Of a stretch of DNA of 64,000 nucleotides, positions 43,501 through 53,351 are shown piece by piece. The first letter of the stretch is position 1. Each line of letters begins with the position of its first letter. The stretch comes from Pyropia haitanensis (taxonomy: Eukaryota; Rhodophyta; Bangiophyceae; Bangiales; Bangiaceae). A model generated the notes under the pieces. That model saw only the letters and a program-made list of their open reading frames with translations. It was not told where the DNA came from and ran no database searches. A program made the position numbers and the translations under genes. The stretch spans positions 1 through 64,000 of the forward strand of contig SDUX01000156.1 of NCBI GenBank assembly GCA_008729055.1. The letters are read 5' to 3'.

Positions 43501-44595
43501 CGCTCGATGGCTGTCGTCCATGGCGTTAGAGATGGTCTTCTGCCGCTGGCTGTGCCTCCCTCGCTGCTCGTCGTGCATGGCGATGGCGATGCCACCCCGA
43601 GCCCTGCGGCAGTTCCGTCAGCTGGCGCGCTTGACGTCGCTCCTCCAAGGGACACCCCGAGCCCGACCGGGCCTCCTCCACCAAGCGTTGACACCGACCT
43701 TGAGGAGGACCCTCTTCAGTTTCTCCTTTCGGCTCCACAGGGTGGGACTCAACCTCAGTACTCGGACGACAGGTGGAAAGTGCCTCTTCTGTTGGTGGAG
43801 CGCGTCGCGGCAGGTGGGACGCCAAGCAAGAGCTGTACTGTCTTGGACCCGTCTGACGCGCACTCGCCGCTGACGCTGAAGGCGATGCAGAAGACGACCG
43901 ATGTCCTGGTCGAGCACGCATCACCATCCAGGCTGCGGAGGTCGCGACGGCACGCTCAACTTCATCGTAACGGCGAGGAGGTTGTTATCCAAGTTGGACT
44001 GATACCCATAAGGCGTATGGACATCATGTGCCTGCTACCCGGAGAGTGGCTGACGGATCAGGCTATGAACGGCTTCGTTGAGGTACTCAAGGCAGCTTTT
44101 CCACTTCCCGGAGGGCGTGGCGGTGCTGACGGCCAAAAGCAGCTGTACTTCTTCGGGTCCTACTTCTACTCCGTAATGATGGACTGTGGGTACAGTTACG
44201 ATGCCGTCAAGCGGTGGACCGCTCGCGATGACGTGCTTTCTTCAGACATGGCGCTTGTGCTGGTCAACCTCAACCGAAACCACTGGATTTTGGTCGTGCT
44301 GGAATGGCGGCTGGGCGTCGTAACAGTCTACGACTCCCTTGGGACGAGTCCGCAAGCTGGGCACAACGTTGTGAAGTGGGCGTTGGATGAGGCCAAGGCT
44401 CATGGGCATGCCGCCAAGACATTGAAGGTGGAAGATCGACGCGCCATCACGCAAGACAATGGAAACGACTGCGGCGTGTATGTGTGCCAGTGCATGGAAA
44501 TGCTTGCAAGGGGCACGCCTCTTTCTGAGCTGCAGCTGCTGTCAGCGTACTACAGGCGTCGTATCGCTGCCCAGATTTTGAGTGGTGTGCTTTAG
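40507..44595 (+). CDS. KDZ-associated zinc-cluster protein with C-terminal Ulp1 protease
   Basis: 1362 residues from ATG 40507. The N-terminus is low complexity; from about residue 110 a Gly/Asp-rich tandem repeat of ~20 residues (GQGLDGDGGSGVN…) runs to about 270, followed by an Arg-rich patch. Then several Cys clusters: CVLCSCGG, CSCRH, a SWIM-like C-x7-C-x-H (CASHAWSCIH), CLMC and CPRC…CVLCDG, resembling the CxC modules that precede KDZ transposase cores. The C-terminal ~170 residues are a Ulp1/C48 cysteine protease with H1259 (NRNHW), D1276 (YDS), Q1316 and C1322 (NGNDCGVYVC), all catalytic positions present. It would cleave SUMO-like tags; Zisupton-type transposons carry such a domain. 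No RNase-H-fold core is present here. Stop TAG; the frame stays open for 119 more codons. Confidence 0.85.
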   Translation: MLPSRRHRLSRTSFLFGAPLILEDPDDALLALAARSSLSPDVRDHDTPSHGSGDEPGSGDARSRHRAGGARGHRSSCARGSREAGVSSDAGGGGEAQGLYRDDDGGGEGGQEDGDGELNRQGLDGNHLGGAGGQGLDGDGGSGVNGQGVNGNGSAGGGTQGFNTEGGAGGAAPGVNAGGGAGVDGQGVEDDGAAADNDGGGGGGAEGPQGDDVAGVDRQGVDHDGTGADNDGGGDVEGEGPGDDRAGGAAAGGPNVDGSDGAAGGGADNQGPVGAGAESDGGIADQQRRVRQRRLRRRVPLPRRQPFSRSELKEWFTFELRALLEIDARVAGQVFESRIEGACVNDGGVLVLREVGDLIACWGVLSHHRVCVLCSCGGVLGRGSGDQTVNAGVEHPELLLAMGASCSCRHAAALQGAYRSVCRDVGVSSNEELFEHFPCLLGGASVGQAGEDSGDEQGEDDPRAFKVCDFPRKPGLPGVPVYAVLYESVWAPVAARSRGKRTRIGFCGQLSCASHAWSCIHAKTVSRMLREENSSSSEDEGDPGTSSAPDASEEELHQPEQGAAGGEADVGADANALQSRRRRRARNMFPCRGEVAKCEVMHSSCEVQRLAGAFPRVLPGLYVEDWCLMCGVARGDADLTQRVAALFTVRGKMVITVADWTCEAGHLVEYDGAEDALFAFQAETVYARVFLDAMLETCVIGRTTMSAAAELWSSTLRNTGAYTDGETGQARQQLSDACGAFSDTLVIPDLAFTCPRCGEEEQETGTLTCVLCDGQVLSVLQDLIVPMLRPGQNCPRAAIPITFACAVRNAVVRAVIRRRVRAGVGTATSVSGKEREQCNRFKAAGEGDRPSLPPLPDDEQAEERTLQEAEKALLWASSHLFSTFFIIRDAVEEGAGDGAAAGSGSSTDQEAMSELNADSDSPSSSSIQGGQEGTEINDVAQDLVYIDHFGVIQEQDGLLGDNGRAAEESGVNAEDEALLDTLAAAHVAGEGSQGLDAPRSMAVVHGVRDGLLPLAVPPSLLVVHGDGDATPSPAAVPSAGALDVAPPRDTPSPTGPPPPSVDTDLEEDPLQFLLSAPQGGTQPQYSDDRWKVPLLLVERVAAGGTPSKSCTVLDPSDAHSPLTLKAMQKTTDVLVEHASPSRLRRSRRHAQLHRNGEEVVIQVGLIPIRRMDIMCLLPGEWLTDQAMNGFVEVLKAAFPLPGGRGGADGQKQLYFFGSYFYSVMMDCGYSYDAVKRWTARDDVLSSDMALVLVNLNRNHWILVVLEWRLGVVTVYDSLGTSPQAGHNVVKWALDEAKAHGHAAKTLKVEDRRAITQDNGNDCGVYVCQCMEMLARGTPLSELQLLSAYYRRRIAAQILSGVL

Positions 44596-44699
44596 CCTGG
44601 GTCATGTTGTCCTGGAGCTTCTTACTTTTTTGTTGCACATGCACGGAAGAACGGCAGCCATACTTTGCAGTGCTTGCCTTGCTGCACATGTCAATGCAT

Positions 44700-45050
44700 C
44701 GAAGAGGGTACCAGTACCTCGCCGGGTCGTCCATGTCGGATCCATAGTCAGCATGATGTGATGTGCACCGACCTGCCTCAGGCGCGAAAAGTGCAGCAGC
44801 TGTCCCAGGCCATCGGCACGTTGCGCTCCGTGCCGATTCTTGTTGAAATCAGGTCGGTGGTCGCAGTGGGTGATCGGCACGAAGTTTTGTGCCGAGAAGA
44901 CGGTTTTATGCCAAATCGTCTGGCACTGGCCATCCAAACAGAGTTCGGACTCTGATTGACTCACGGACCCTGTTAACAGGCCCCAGCATGGGCCCGAAAC
45001 CGGGGCGCTCACACCATGCAGTAGCCGCCCGCTCTGGTCGCTAAGCAAAA
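44700..45050 (+). repeat. dispersed ~350-bp repeat, copy A
   Basis: Closely matches 50370-50720 in the same orientation, best from aggcgcgaaaag (44780) to gttaacagg (44980). Contains two inverted TCGGCAC…GTGCCGA pairs (44813/44830, 44874/44889) and the palindrome cctgttaacagg (44969). Confidence 0.88.
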
Positions 45051-45071
45051 GGGGGCGGTCAGCCCATGGAA

Positions 45072-45980
45072 TCATCGAGCCGAGTGGGCGCCGAATGGTG
45101 GAAGACGCGGCTGTTCGTCACGCGCGCGAGCGCCTCGTGGTCGGTTCACCAGTACCGCATGGGTCGCACTCGGGCCGCAAAACAAGCGGCATGGACGGGG
45201 CGCTGCTAGCGACTGCGGCACAGTATCGGACGATGCCTGCGGCCTACGCTGTATGGTCCATCTCTGAGTGTGAGGTTTCCACGTCTCCTCCGCCCAGACC
45301 TTTGCTCGGGCGACGGCATTCGCGGCCAAGTCTGCGCAGTTGTGCGGCGTTGGCGGCAGGCTGAGTTTTCGAGTTCGCCAGTCTGGCGACCTGCTCGCGA
45401 GGGCGCCGTCTGTGGCGACCGGGAAGGATGCAAGGGCGATCAAGAGGATGTCGCTGTTGGTGGAAGTCGCTTCCGTGTCGCTGTACCTAACCGGCGGCGG
45501 GGAGAAGATGCCAACGCCCCCCACCGCGGTGCGGCTGGTCACTGTGGCATCCATCATCCTAGCGTCCGCCACGGCACCGACGTAGACGGCGCCAGCCATG
45601 CCGATGCCCGCCACAACCCCCGCCCCCTATCGGCGGTGCCGGTTGCCTTGGAAGACGCTGGTAACAACGCGGACGACCGCGACGACGGGGCCCATTTCGT
45701 GCATCGAGGACGATATGCTGGCTCCTCCATTGTGGGTCGGCTGCCCACTCCCTCTCGTGCTTGTGAGAACGGTGCTATGTGCGGCCAAAACTCGTGAGGT
45801 CTTCGGGACATTGGAGCTGCTTCGTGAGACGCTGCCGCCAAGCGGCTGCAGGCATTTTCGAGTGGCAGGTATGTCTAGAGTGTTTAAGCGTTCGTGCTGC
45901 TCGCTTGGCGTGGGTACCGGGGCTGGTGTGCTTGGGCCTGCGGGCGTGACGTATTCTGGCGCGATGGGGGGACTTGCCAT
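45072..45980 (-). CDS. unrecognised protein, frame interrupted by one TAG
   Basis: Two minus-strand ORFs in one frame are separated only by TAG at 45627-45629. The upstream part starts at ATG 45980 (MASPPIAPEYV) and the downstream part continues to 45072. Both have balanced amino-acid composition, unlike the Arg-rich shadow frames; the middle is hydrophobic (VVAVVRVVTSVF, AGAVYVGAVADA) and could be membrane-associated. No family recognised. It lies divergent to the SET gene at 46271. Weak support; it could be chance openness. Confidence 0.22.
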
Positions 45981-46270
45981 CGTGCATTGATGCGAGGATA
46001 TCATCACATGACACGATAACAGACCGAGGCACATCGCGGGCCTCGGACGTGTAGACGTGGGAAAAAGGTGTTGTTATTCCAGGATTGATCTTTAGCTCCT
46101 CAGCAGTTGTCTGAGTGCACCACTCAGGCGCGGCGCCCCCCGGCCAACCCAGGCCCGTGTCTCCCACGTTTTTGGCTGCCTTCACCACGTCCGCGCTTTT
46201 TTTGCCACGCTATCTGCGAGCCCAACGTCGCGCGCTCTCTCAACCTCTACATCCCCGTAGTACGGACCTG

Positions 46271-47149
46271 ATGGCACGGTACCATTCGAAGCCGGAGCTT
46301 TCGCCCCGACTTCCTGCGTACACTTGCCTGTCTTCTGCAGTAGTTGCGGAGCTGATGGAGCTACCAGAGATGGTCGTCGCAAGTGGTGGTTGCTCCTTGT
46401 ATGGCGTTCCTCTTCATCACTGGAGCCCTGCGGCGCTGAGCGTTTTGACGCTTGCTGACAGCTGGTCTCTGCTGGGTGCTGACTCTGCGGCGAGCGGCAC
46501 GTTCGTCGCACAGTCTCCCATTCACGGTCTAGGTGTGTTTGCGGCTCGCCCGCTGCTACCAGGCGCTCGTATCTTGCCCTTCTGCGGCCAGCTCGTGTAC
46601 GAAGACCTGGAGGTTGCGGCGCGCACTCATGCCGACGATTCAATCGTGCATGGGCCCGACCATCTCCCTCTCTCTCTTTGCTGCACCGCCAAAGACTGGC
46701 TGACGACGTCACTGCAGCTGCGCATGCACCGGAGCTTTTGGAGGGACCTGCGCGCGCAGTACGACCATGCCCTGGTCTCCACGGTTTTGGCCACCAAGAC
46801 GTGCTTCGAGACTCCTCCCCCCAGCTGTCGGCCTGCGTGGGTCGTGCCCTCCTGGTTTTGTGCCGCCGGGTATGTCAACGACCCCCGACCGAACCATGAG
46901 GCCAATGGGCGCTTCTACCAGTCGTACGACCCCATTTCGTCGGCCGCGCAGCTGGTAGTTGCTCCGGCTTATGTGTACGTGACGCGGTACATCGCAGCCG
47001 GGGAAGAGGTGCTTGTCGACTACGGGGACGTGTACACGTCTTTCTCGTCCTCAGGTTTGGTGGGTAGGCTGGCGGTCTTGCTAATGGGCGACCTATCGAG
47101 GGAGCGCTCGTGTTCATTGCTTTACCGTGATGAAAGAGCAGGTGCATGA
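46271..47149 (+). CDS. SET-domain protein (putative lysine methyltransferase)
   Basis: 292 residues from ATG 46271; the open frame reaches back to GTG 46115 without a motif, so the ATG was chosen. SET motifs: GLGVFAARPLLPG (86-98, SET-N), an unusually long central insert (about 110-195), YVNDPRPNHEAN (201-212, in place of the NHS-type motif) and VTRYIAAGEEVLVDYG (237-252, with the GE and closing DYG). These predict S-adenosylmethionine-dependent lysine methylation. Replacement of the canonical NH[SC]xxPN by a NDPR/NHEAN arrangement makes activity uncertain. It lies between two copies of a dispersed repeat, in a neighbourhood of KDZ-related genes. Stop TGA. Confidence 0.8.
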   Translation: MARYHSKPELSPRLPAYTCLSSAVVAELMELPEMVVASGGCSLYGVPLHHWSPAALSVLTLADSWSLLGADSAASGTFVAQSPIHGLGVFAARPLLPGARILPFCGQLVYEDLEVAARTHADDSIVHGPDHLPLSLCCTAKDWLTTSLQLRMHRSFWRDLRAQYDHALVSTVLATKTCFETPPPSCRPAWVVPSWFCAAGYVNDPRPNHEANGRFYQSYDPISSAAQLVVAPAYVYVTRYIAAGEEVLVDYGDVYTSFSSSGLVGRLAVLLMGDLSRERSCSLLYRDERAGA

Positions 47150-47456
47150 GGATAGAGATGTATAGCGTTTTTGCGAGTGTCAGCTGGCTCGCTTGCGTTT
47201 GCTAGACGACGCCATTGTTGGCTATGAGGAAGGGAAGAAGAGATAGAACGCTTCGGAACTGAGGGCGGCCGTCTCAGCCTGTGCAAGCGGCCGAGAGTGG
47301 CGGCTCCGCCGATTCAGTGACGCTCGCTCGTACAGCAGGAGTCCTCAGACACCTTTCACTTCGGAACACAGAGGTGAGGCCGTCGGCGCGCACCCAGTTC
47401 CGCGCAGCCGGTGCCGCAGTCTTCCGAGCATCGGCGCGAAGTCCAGCTCTTGCATC

Positions 47457-47580
47457 GTGCCGATGTCAAGTTTTTGTGCCGAAGGATGACAACTTGCCGA
47501 AGAGTCATATGGTGCCGAAGCATGACTTCATGCCATAAGATGATATTGTGCCGAAGGATGGTATTGTGCCGAAATTTATC
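47457..47580. repeat. ~18-bp tandem repeat built on GTGCCGA
   Basis: gtgccga at 47457, 47476, 47512, 47548 and 47566, with degenerate units between them, gives about six units of gtgccgaaggatgatatt type. The minus strand reads hexapeptides such as RHNTIL, RHNIIL, WHEVML. It is intergenic, 3' of the SET gene. Confidence 0.8.
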
Positions 47581-48016
47581 ACGACGGACCATTGATCACA
47601 GACGTTTATCCTTTCTCCAGCAACTGGCCGTCGCATCGCCAGGCCAAGCACTGAGTACTGAGGTTTTTGGGCCTCTGGCCTCCAACGTGCTCTTGCCACG
47701 CTCCCTCGCTCACGTGGTTTGCTGCAGTGAGTAGCCCTAGCCACTCTCGCGGTGGTCGTTGCACGTCTTTCCGTCACCGCCGCAGTGCGGACATCAAGAG
47801 TCGTCTTTTCAGATCAAGCGGCCGCGGCCGTGCCGGAGTCGCCCAGGCCACTCACAAGGCGACTTGCCGGAGGGGCTCAGGAGACTCACCGAACGCGCTC
47901 CTTGTGGGATCTGGACTCACCTTGCTGAAATCAAAGCGACCTCCGCGGAAAGCGCGTGCAACACTATCTCGGATCGGGCCGTGTGCCCGCTGCCCACTCT
48001 ACGGGCCAGGCGGGCA

Positions 48017-48260
48017 GCACCGCGTTCCCGCTCCGTCCCCTGCGCGCAACACCCGTGCCCGCAACCCCCACACGCTAGTCAAGCCCTACTGCCTTCCCGC
48101 TGCGTACCCAGAGCCAACAACACCCGCACGTGCAGCCCCCACCGGCGAGGCGAGCGGCACCGCCTTCCCGCTGCTTCCCCTGCCCGCATCCCCCGTGCCT
48201 ACAACCCATTGGCGACGTGTTCGGCGCGCTCTTCCCGCTCCGTCCCCGATCAGCGTCACG
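48017..48260 (+). repeat. degenerate ~69-bp tandem repeat
   Basis: ttcccgct recurs at 48025, 48094, 48165 and 48232 (spacings 69, 71, 67) with related flanking sequence. It lies just upstream of the gene at 48673. Confidence 0.7.
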
Positions 48261-48672
48261 CTTGCGCCCTGAGGTCAACCACGTGGTCCGCCGCTCTGGC
48301 CACCAGCTGCGGACCTACACGGCGGCCGCAGCTGGCACCCCGGACGACGGCTGTGCGTCCCCGGGCATCTCCTCCGTCTTCTGAGGAGGTCGTGCGCCCC
48401 TCTACCCGACGCCGCGTCCGTTGGCACTCTCGAAATTCGCCGCGGCCGCCTGTTCCGCAGTAGATTCTGTTCCCAGTGACGGTGCTTGATTCTTCAAGAC
48501 ATGGCGACGTGGGACGTTTCAAGCCGTATGCGGTTTGTTCGTGCGGGGGGCGGCGAGCATCTCGACTTCCTGCGCTATTGTGGGTTTGTCAGAGGCCCTT
48601 CACCTCGCAACCAACTCCTCATCTCAAGAGTCAACACAGCCGAAGGTATCCTCCGCTTTTACCGCGGCCGAG

Positions 48673-49809
48673 ATGATCGTGGAGTGGGCGAACTTTCCGG
48701 GCCCTCTTCGCGGTGGCATGGGAGGTCGTCACGCTGCTCGCCCCACACCTGTTGCGGAGAACGCACAGTCCGCAGCTCTGCTGCTGGCATGCAAAGGATG
48801 CGTTGTGTCCCTGGTACGCGGCGGGGTCCTTGTATCAGCCCTCGATCAAGGGGCGGGCTACTGCTTGCTTGCCGAGGACGTGGCGCCAGTCACGGAGGCG
48901 GACGGGTACGCCATCGCCGCTGCGGTAATGTCGTGCCGCGCGGTATGGTTGCGGGCAACTCGGACGCTGAGCCGTGCTGTCCGATGGCAAATGGAGGAGA
49001 CGGGGGAGCTGCTGTGCTCGTCGCAGCTCGGGCTCCTATCGCTGGCGTGGAAGGCGCGCCTGGCGTCGGAGTTGGACCCACCTGTGCTCCTCAACGAAGC
49101 GGTCCAGTTCAATCCTGGTCTTTTTGTTGCCGTCAGGGCGCCATCGTCGCCGGCTACGTCCCTGGCTTCCCATCCTGAGCAGCTCCCTCCGTCATCTCAG
49201 GCATCCACTGGTACTTCGCGCGCGGCGTTTGCGCCATTCGCTAGCGGTCCGTCACGCGAGCGTCCCTCGGCCGCTGGCCCCAGCCGGTCACCCAAGAAGG
49301 TGAGGTTCACCTCAGATACTCTATCCGCGGATGTCCCCTCCAACCCTGGGCCATCCCGCGACACGGAACGGTCGAGTAGTCCGGCTCACGCTTCGCCCGG
49401 ACCAGAGCCTGCTCGCAAAGCTCGAAATGCGTCCCGCGGGACCTGGGTGGTGCCTGTGCTTTCGGATGCGACAACCCCGGCAGCGGCAACTCGGCAGGGA
49501 GCGTCATCCTCGTGCACAGGTAGCGAACCTGAGGCGGGGGAGGGGGCCGCTGCCCAGTCTCAACGTGGATCCCGTTCCCGCGGCAAGCAAGCCGCACGTC
49601 CAGTGCAGCCGCGTGCTCTAGCGGTCCGGCCTGCGCGGGGGGTTGCTGCTGCGCAGCCTCATGCACCGTCAACCACTCGCCGCAGAGCACAGCAAGCAGC
49701 AGCAGCATCGCCGTCACCTGGGCCATCGACGGCGGTTCAGTCTCCGTTGTCTTCTCGTCGTCGGTCACCGCGCTTGCGGAAGCAATACGCTCCATTTCTG
49801 AACGGGTAG
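48673..49809 (+). CDS. unrecognised Ser/Pro-rich protein
   Basis: 378 residues from ATG 48673; the frame is open back to TTG 48535, and a competing frame has ATG 48502, so the start is uncertain. Residues 1-150 look folded (ALLLACKGCVVSLVRGGVLV, AEDVAPVTEADGYAIAAAVMSC). The rest is Ser/Pro/Arg-rich and probably disordered, with basic patches (SRRRSPRLRKQY) that could target the nucleus. No family recognised. Between the SET gene and repeat copy B in the same orientation, so it may belong to the same mobile unit. The stop is TAG; the frame continues 82 codons with a hydrophobic stretch. Confidence 0.55.
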   Translation: MIVEWANFPGPLRGGMGGRHAARPTPVAENAQSAALLLACKGCVVSLVRGGVLVSALDQGAGYCLLAEDVAPVTEADGYAIAAAVMSCRAVWLRATRTLSRAVRWQMEETGELLCSSQLGLLSLAWKARLASELDPPVLLNEAVQFNPGLFVAVRAPSSPATSLASHPEQLPPSSQASTGTSRAAFAPFASGPSRERPSAAGPSRSPKKVRFTSDTLSADVPSNPGPSRDTERSSSPAHASPGPEPARKARNASRGTWVVPVLSDATTPAAATRQGASSSCTGSEPEAGEGAAAQSQRGSRSRGKQAARPVQPRALAVRPARGVAAAQPHAPSTTRRRAQQAAAASPSPGPSTAVQSPLSSRRRSPRLRKQYAPFLNG

Positions 49810-50369
49810 CCCATGCGCTGTGGCGTAGCGTGGAGTCTGTCAGTGCTGTTGCTTTTGGGGATTTTTGTGTCTGCTTCACGGGTCGTGTCATTTGTGACTC
49901 GCTGCTTTCCTTTGACTTCGCTTGCACATGTGTGTTACCGGTCTACCAGATGGGAGCCCGGATGCATCCGCAGCAACCTGCCTGATAGTGGCGTCAATCC
50001 GGTTCGCGCTGGAAAGGTCCTGGCAGTCGGTGGGGATGAGGACATTTCTGACAGGTAAGGGCACCGCGGCGGCGCGCTTGCACTCCGGCGCTTCAGCACC
50101 CAGAGCGTGCCAACGCTCTCTCTGCACTGCCGGTCCGGCACGTCCGTGTTCCATGATCTTTTTTGAATGGTTGCGAACATTTTTTCTGTCTGCGCATAAG
50201 CCTGTTGAAGCGCTTGAGGTTCTTTCCGGGCGGCCTCACGGGCTGCGCGTCTGTATTCTTGTGTTGCTTCCTTTTTCTGCTCTGTGCTAGCCTCGACTTG
50301 TACTGAAAACAGCCATGGCCATGCCGCGGTCACTCCGCTCTCTGCCTGTCAGGCATTGAAACCTCTTTG

Positions 50370-50720
50370 TATTGTGAAGGGCACACTTGCACCGCACCGG
50401 GCCGTCCACCTCGGTAGCACGGCCAGCATGATGCGCGCCGACCTGGCTCAGGCGCGAGAAGTGCAGCAGCTGTCCCAGGCCATCGGCACGATGCTCTCCG
50501 TGCCGATTCTTGTTGAAAGCAGGTCGGTGATCGCAGTGGGTGATCGGCACGAAGTTTTGTGCCGAGAAGACGGTTTTATGCCAAATCGTCTGGCACTGGC
50601 CATCCGAACAGAGTTCGGACTCTGATTGGCTCACGGTCCCTGTTAACAGGCCTCACAGCGCGGGCCCACAACTGAGGCGCCCACAGCATGTCCTGGGCGC
50701 GCGCTGTGGTCAGCAACGCA
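50370..50720 (+). repeat. dispersed ~350-bp repeat, copy B
   Basis: Second copy of 44700-45050. Motif pairs at 50483/50500 and 50544/50559; palindrome at 50639. Most differences from copy A change the shared open frame's residues, so it behaves like a non-coding repeat. Confidence 0.88.
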
Positions 50721-52607
50721 GTGCGCCCGGCGCACTGATGCCCGTCGAGGCGGAGAGGCGACATGTGGATGTCCTGGGCTTCCCCGGGTAGCCGCGAGAA
50801 AAAACACACAGCACCGCTCTGTGGCTGCTATCGTCCGCGTGAGGCGGGCAATGGCGGCAGAGCCGGCGGCTTCTCATTCCTACAGCCCTCACGCACCGCG
50901 GCGCCGATGGCCGCTGCTGAGGCCACAGCCGCGACGTTACAGCTGCCGCAAGGTAGATTCTTTCCCGCTGTAACTCGTGGCCACGGCGGGCCGCGGAACA
51001 CAGAGAGGCGTCCGGTGCCCGCCGCGTGGCAGCCGCGTCGGCTGTCGAGGCGCCCCGCCCTGCCCCCCGCCTCCCCAACTCCTTGTTGGTCTGTCCCTCT
51101 ACGTCGCCAGAGCAGAATTCCCTGCAGTGCCGCCCAGCCAACAAGGTGCACCTAGATCTGGAAAGTGCGGAAGCACTGCGGTTCTTGCATGTGGCGTTTG
51201 AGCTGGTCAAGCATCAAAGCCCGGGATTGAGGGGTGCATGATATGGCGACATGGGATACGTAGAAGCGGCCCCTCGCCTCAATAGGGTCAACACCAGCTT
51301 TGACTGACAACCGGGAAGGGGGGAGGAGAGGGGTAGCCAAGTAACGTTGACCGCTTTGATTGGACATGGGAGAGACAATTGCAAGAGGGAAAACGACGTG
51401 GCAGGTCTCACCTGCTCCAAGTCGGGGGCCGGCGCTACTCGCCGGCCTCCGCTACCAAGACAAAGGGCGTTCGCCTCTCGCTCCCCCGGCAGCGGCGCCA
51501 ACGGCGCCGGGGAGGCCAGGGGCGCGGCAAGAGGGAGGATGTTGCCGACCACCGCCGGCAGTGGTGGGTGGGCGGCCCGGCCGCCTTATAGCCGCCCGGT
51601 GCCTCGGCCGGTGGCAGGCGGGGGGGACTGCTGCCGGCGTCGGCGGGCGGGCGTCGGCGCCCGCCCGAGCGGGCGCGCCAGCCGCTCGTGGCGGCAGTGG
51701 GGACGTGCGCCGGGCGTGCGCCTGCCGCCTTGGCGCCCGTCCAGCGGGCAGGGGGGGGAGCCGCCTTGCGGTGGCGGTGCTGCCGAGCGGCCGCGGGCGG
51801 CGGGCTCGCCGCGCGCCGGAACCGAAACGGTCCGCCGTCGGGGGGAGGGGGCCGGTACGGTCCCCGCGGGCCCGCCTCTCGCGCCAACTGGTTTAAACAG
51901 CAGGCGCCCGTCCGCGGCTTACAGCCGCCGCCGCCGGCCGGGACGCCCACGGGACTGTCCAGTTTACAGTCTTGTGCCCCAGTGGGGGGAAAGGGGCCGG
52001 GAGCCGCCGGGGTTGACTGAATCCAGTCAACCCCCCCCACGTGCACGCAGGCGAGGGTGACCCAAACTGGGCCATTTTGAGTACTCTAAATGCTCCTCGG
52101 GCACTCCTCGACCCCCTGGACTTCAACTTCTTGGGCTGTCCTTGTGCCTGATCCACAACCGCATTCCCACAGCTTTTCGAACCACTCCGCGTTCGTGAGC
52201 TTCTTGGTCATAGACCGGCTGCCACGCTGTCCGCCAGAGCTAAAGACGCTCCACAGCTGCTGTAGCCCGCTAACCACCCCACCCCCTCCGCCGCCACCGC
52301 CGTCCTCGACTGCCACGGTTTGTCGCCGGCGGCCGTGCTGCCGGCCGCTTCCGCCGCGTCCACCAGACGGCAAGGCCCGCGCCCGCCACCGCGTGCTTTG
52401 CCCCCCCTCCCCCCACGGCCGCGGCCGGCCGGCCCGGTTCCCACTTTCACCGATGCCGCCGGCTGCAGCCGGCTGCCGCCGCGGCCAGCTGCCGTCGCCG
52501 GTCGGGGCGGCAGGAAGACGCCGGCGCACGCTACCACCGCCCCCCGCCGCCGCCGCCAACTGCCGACGCCCTCCCCGCTTCCTCCGCCGCGCCCGGCTGC
52601 CGCCCCC
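50721..52607. other. GC-rich DNA without a recognised gene
   Basis: 51400-52600 is very GC-rich. A minus-strand frame ending at 52086 (…MTKKLTNAEWFEKLWECGCGSG…) is lower in GC and looks protein-like over about 55 residues, but it has no recognisable family or start. Confidence 0.45.
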
Positions 52608-53351
52608 ACAGCCGCCCCCCGCCGATGCTACGACCACGGCGGCGGCCGCCGCCGCCGCCGCCGCAGCCGTCTTCGGCCGCCGCCGCCGCCGGTCGAAGGG
52701 GGCCGGGCGCCGCCGCCGCGCGCTGCGGCCACCCACACGGGCGGTGCTGCGGCCGGCTGCCGCTGCCGCCACCGTGGGCTCCCGCGTCCCTCCACCACCT
52801 CGTGGCGGAGGGTTGGACAACAGAAGCCAAAGATGATGGTGGTGGGGGAGTGGGATGAACGGCAAGATGACTGGAGCGACCAGCTACCCAGATTGCAAGC
52901 AGAGGTGCTTGGGAGTAAAAGACTTACAATACCAGATATTCAACTGACACAATACAGGCACCCCCGACTTGACTCACATCTCGTGACATATCTGTCGAAT
53001 CCAATGCGCCATTCGTCTCATCTGATAGGCTCACACACGATCTCAGCCGTGCAACCTGAGGAGTGCATCCCAAATCATCATTATTGGACAGACGAGTACA
53101 ATACTTGACTCGGCGAGTAACCTGGTCAGCGACTCGCAACTGCTGGGACGCAAGCGCCGGAAGCGCCGGCGTCCGACGCTTCCCTTTACCCCGCCCTGTC
53201 GCCCGATTCACCATTTCCCGGCCACCTCAGCAGGCCGGGTGCATACAGAAGCCTTGTTTACTAGTTCTACTCAGTTTTGAGCGCGGGTCTGCGGACGTCT
53301 GGTGGAGCAGAGCCCCAAACGATCCCATGGACGGACACAATGCATTTACCA
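52608..53351 (+). repeat. left outer arm of the palindrome
   Basis: Inverted copy of 54958-55701. Its outer end is in GC-rich DNA; homology stops after ggcggggggcggctg on the complementary strand. Confidence 0.9.

Noticed and set aside
44596..44955. C-terminal extension of the Ulp1 protein by TAG readthrough
   Set aside because: The protease fold is complete before the TAG, the open stretch lies partly in a dispersed repeat, and long open frames after stops are common in this GC-rich DNA.
7366..49809. Genome-wide reassignment of TAG as a sense codon
   Set aside because: TAG ends the pogo-like transposase after an acidic tail, and reading through would run into the terminal inverted repeat. 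Only the recombinase TAG has homology on both sides.
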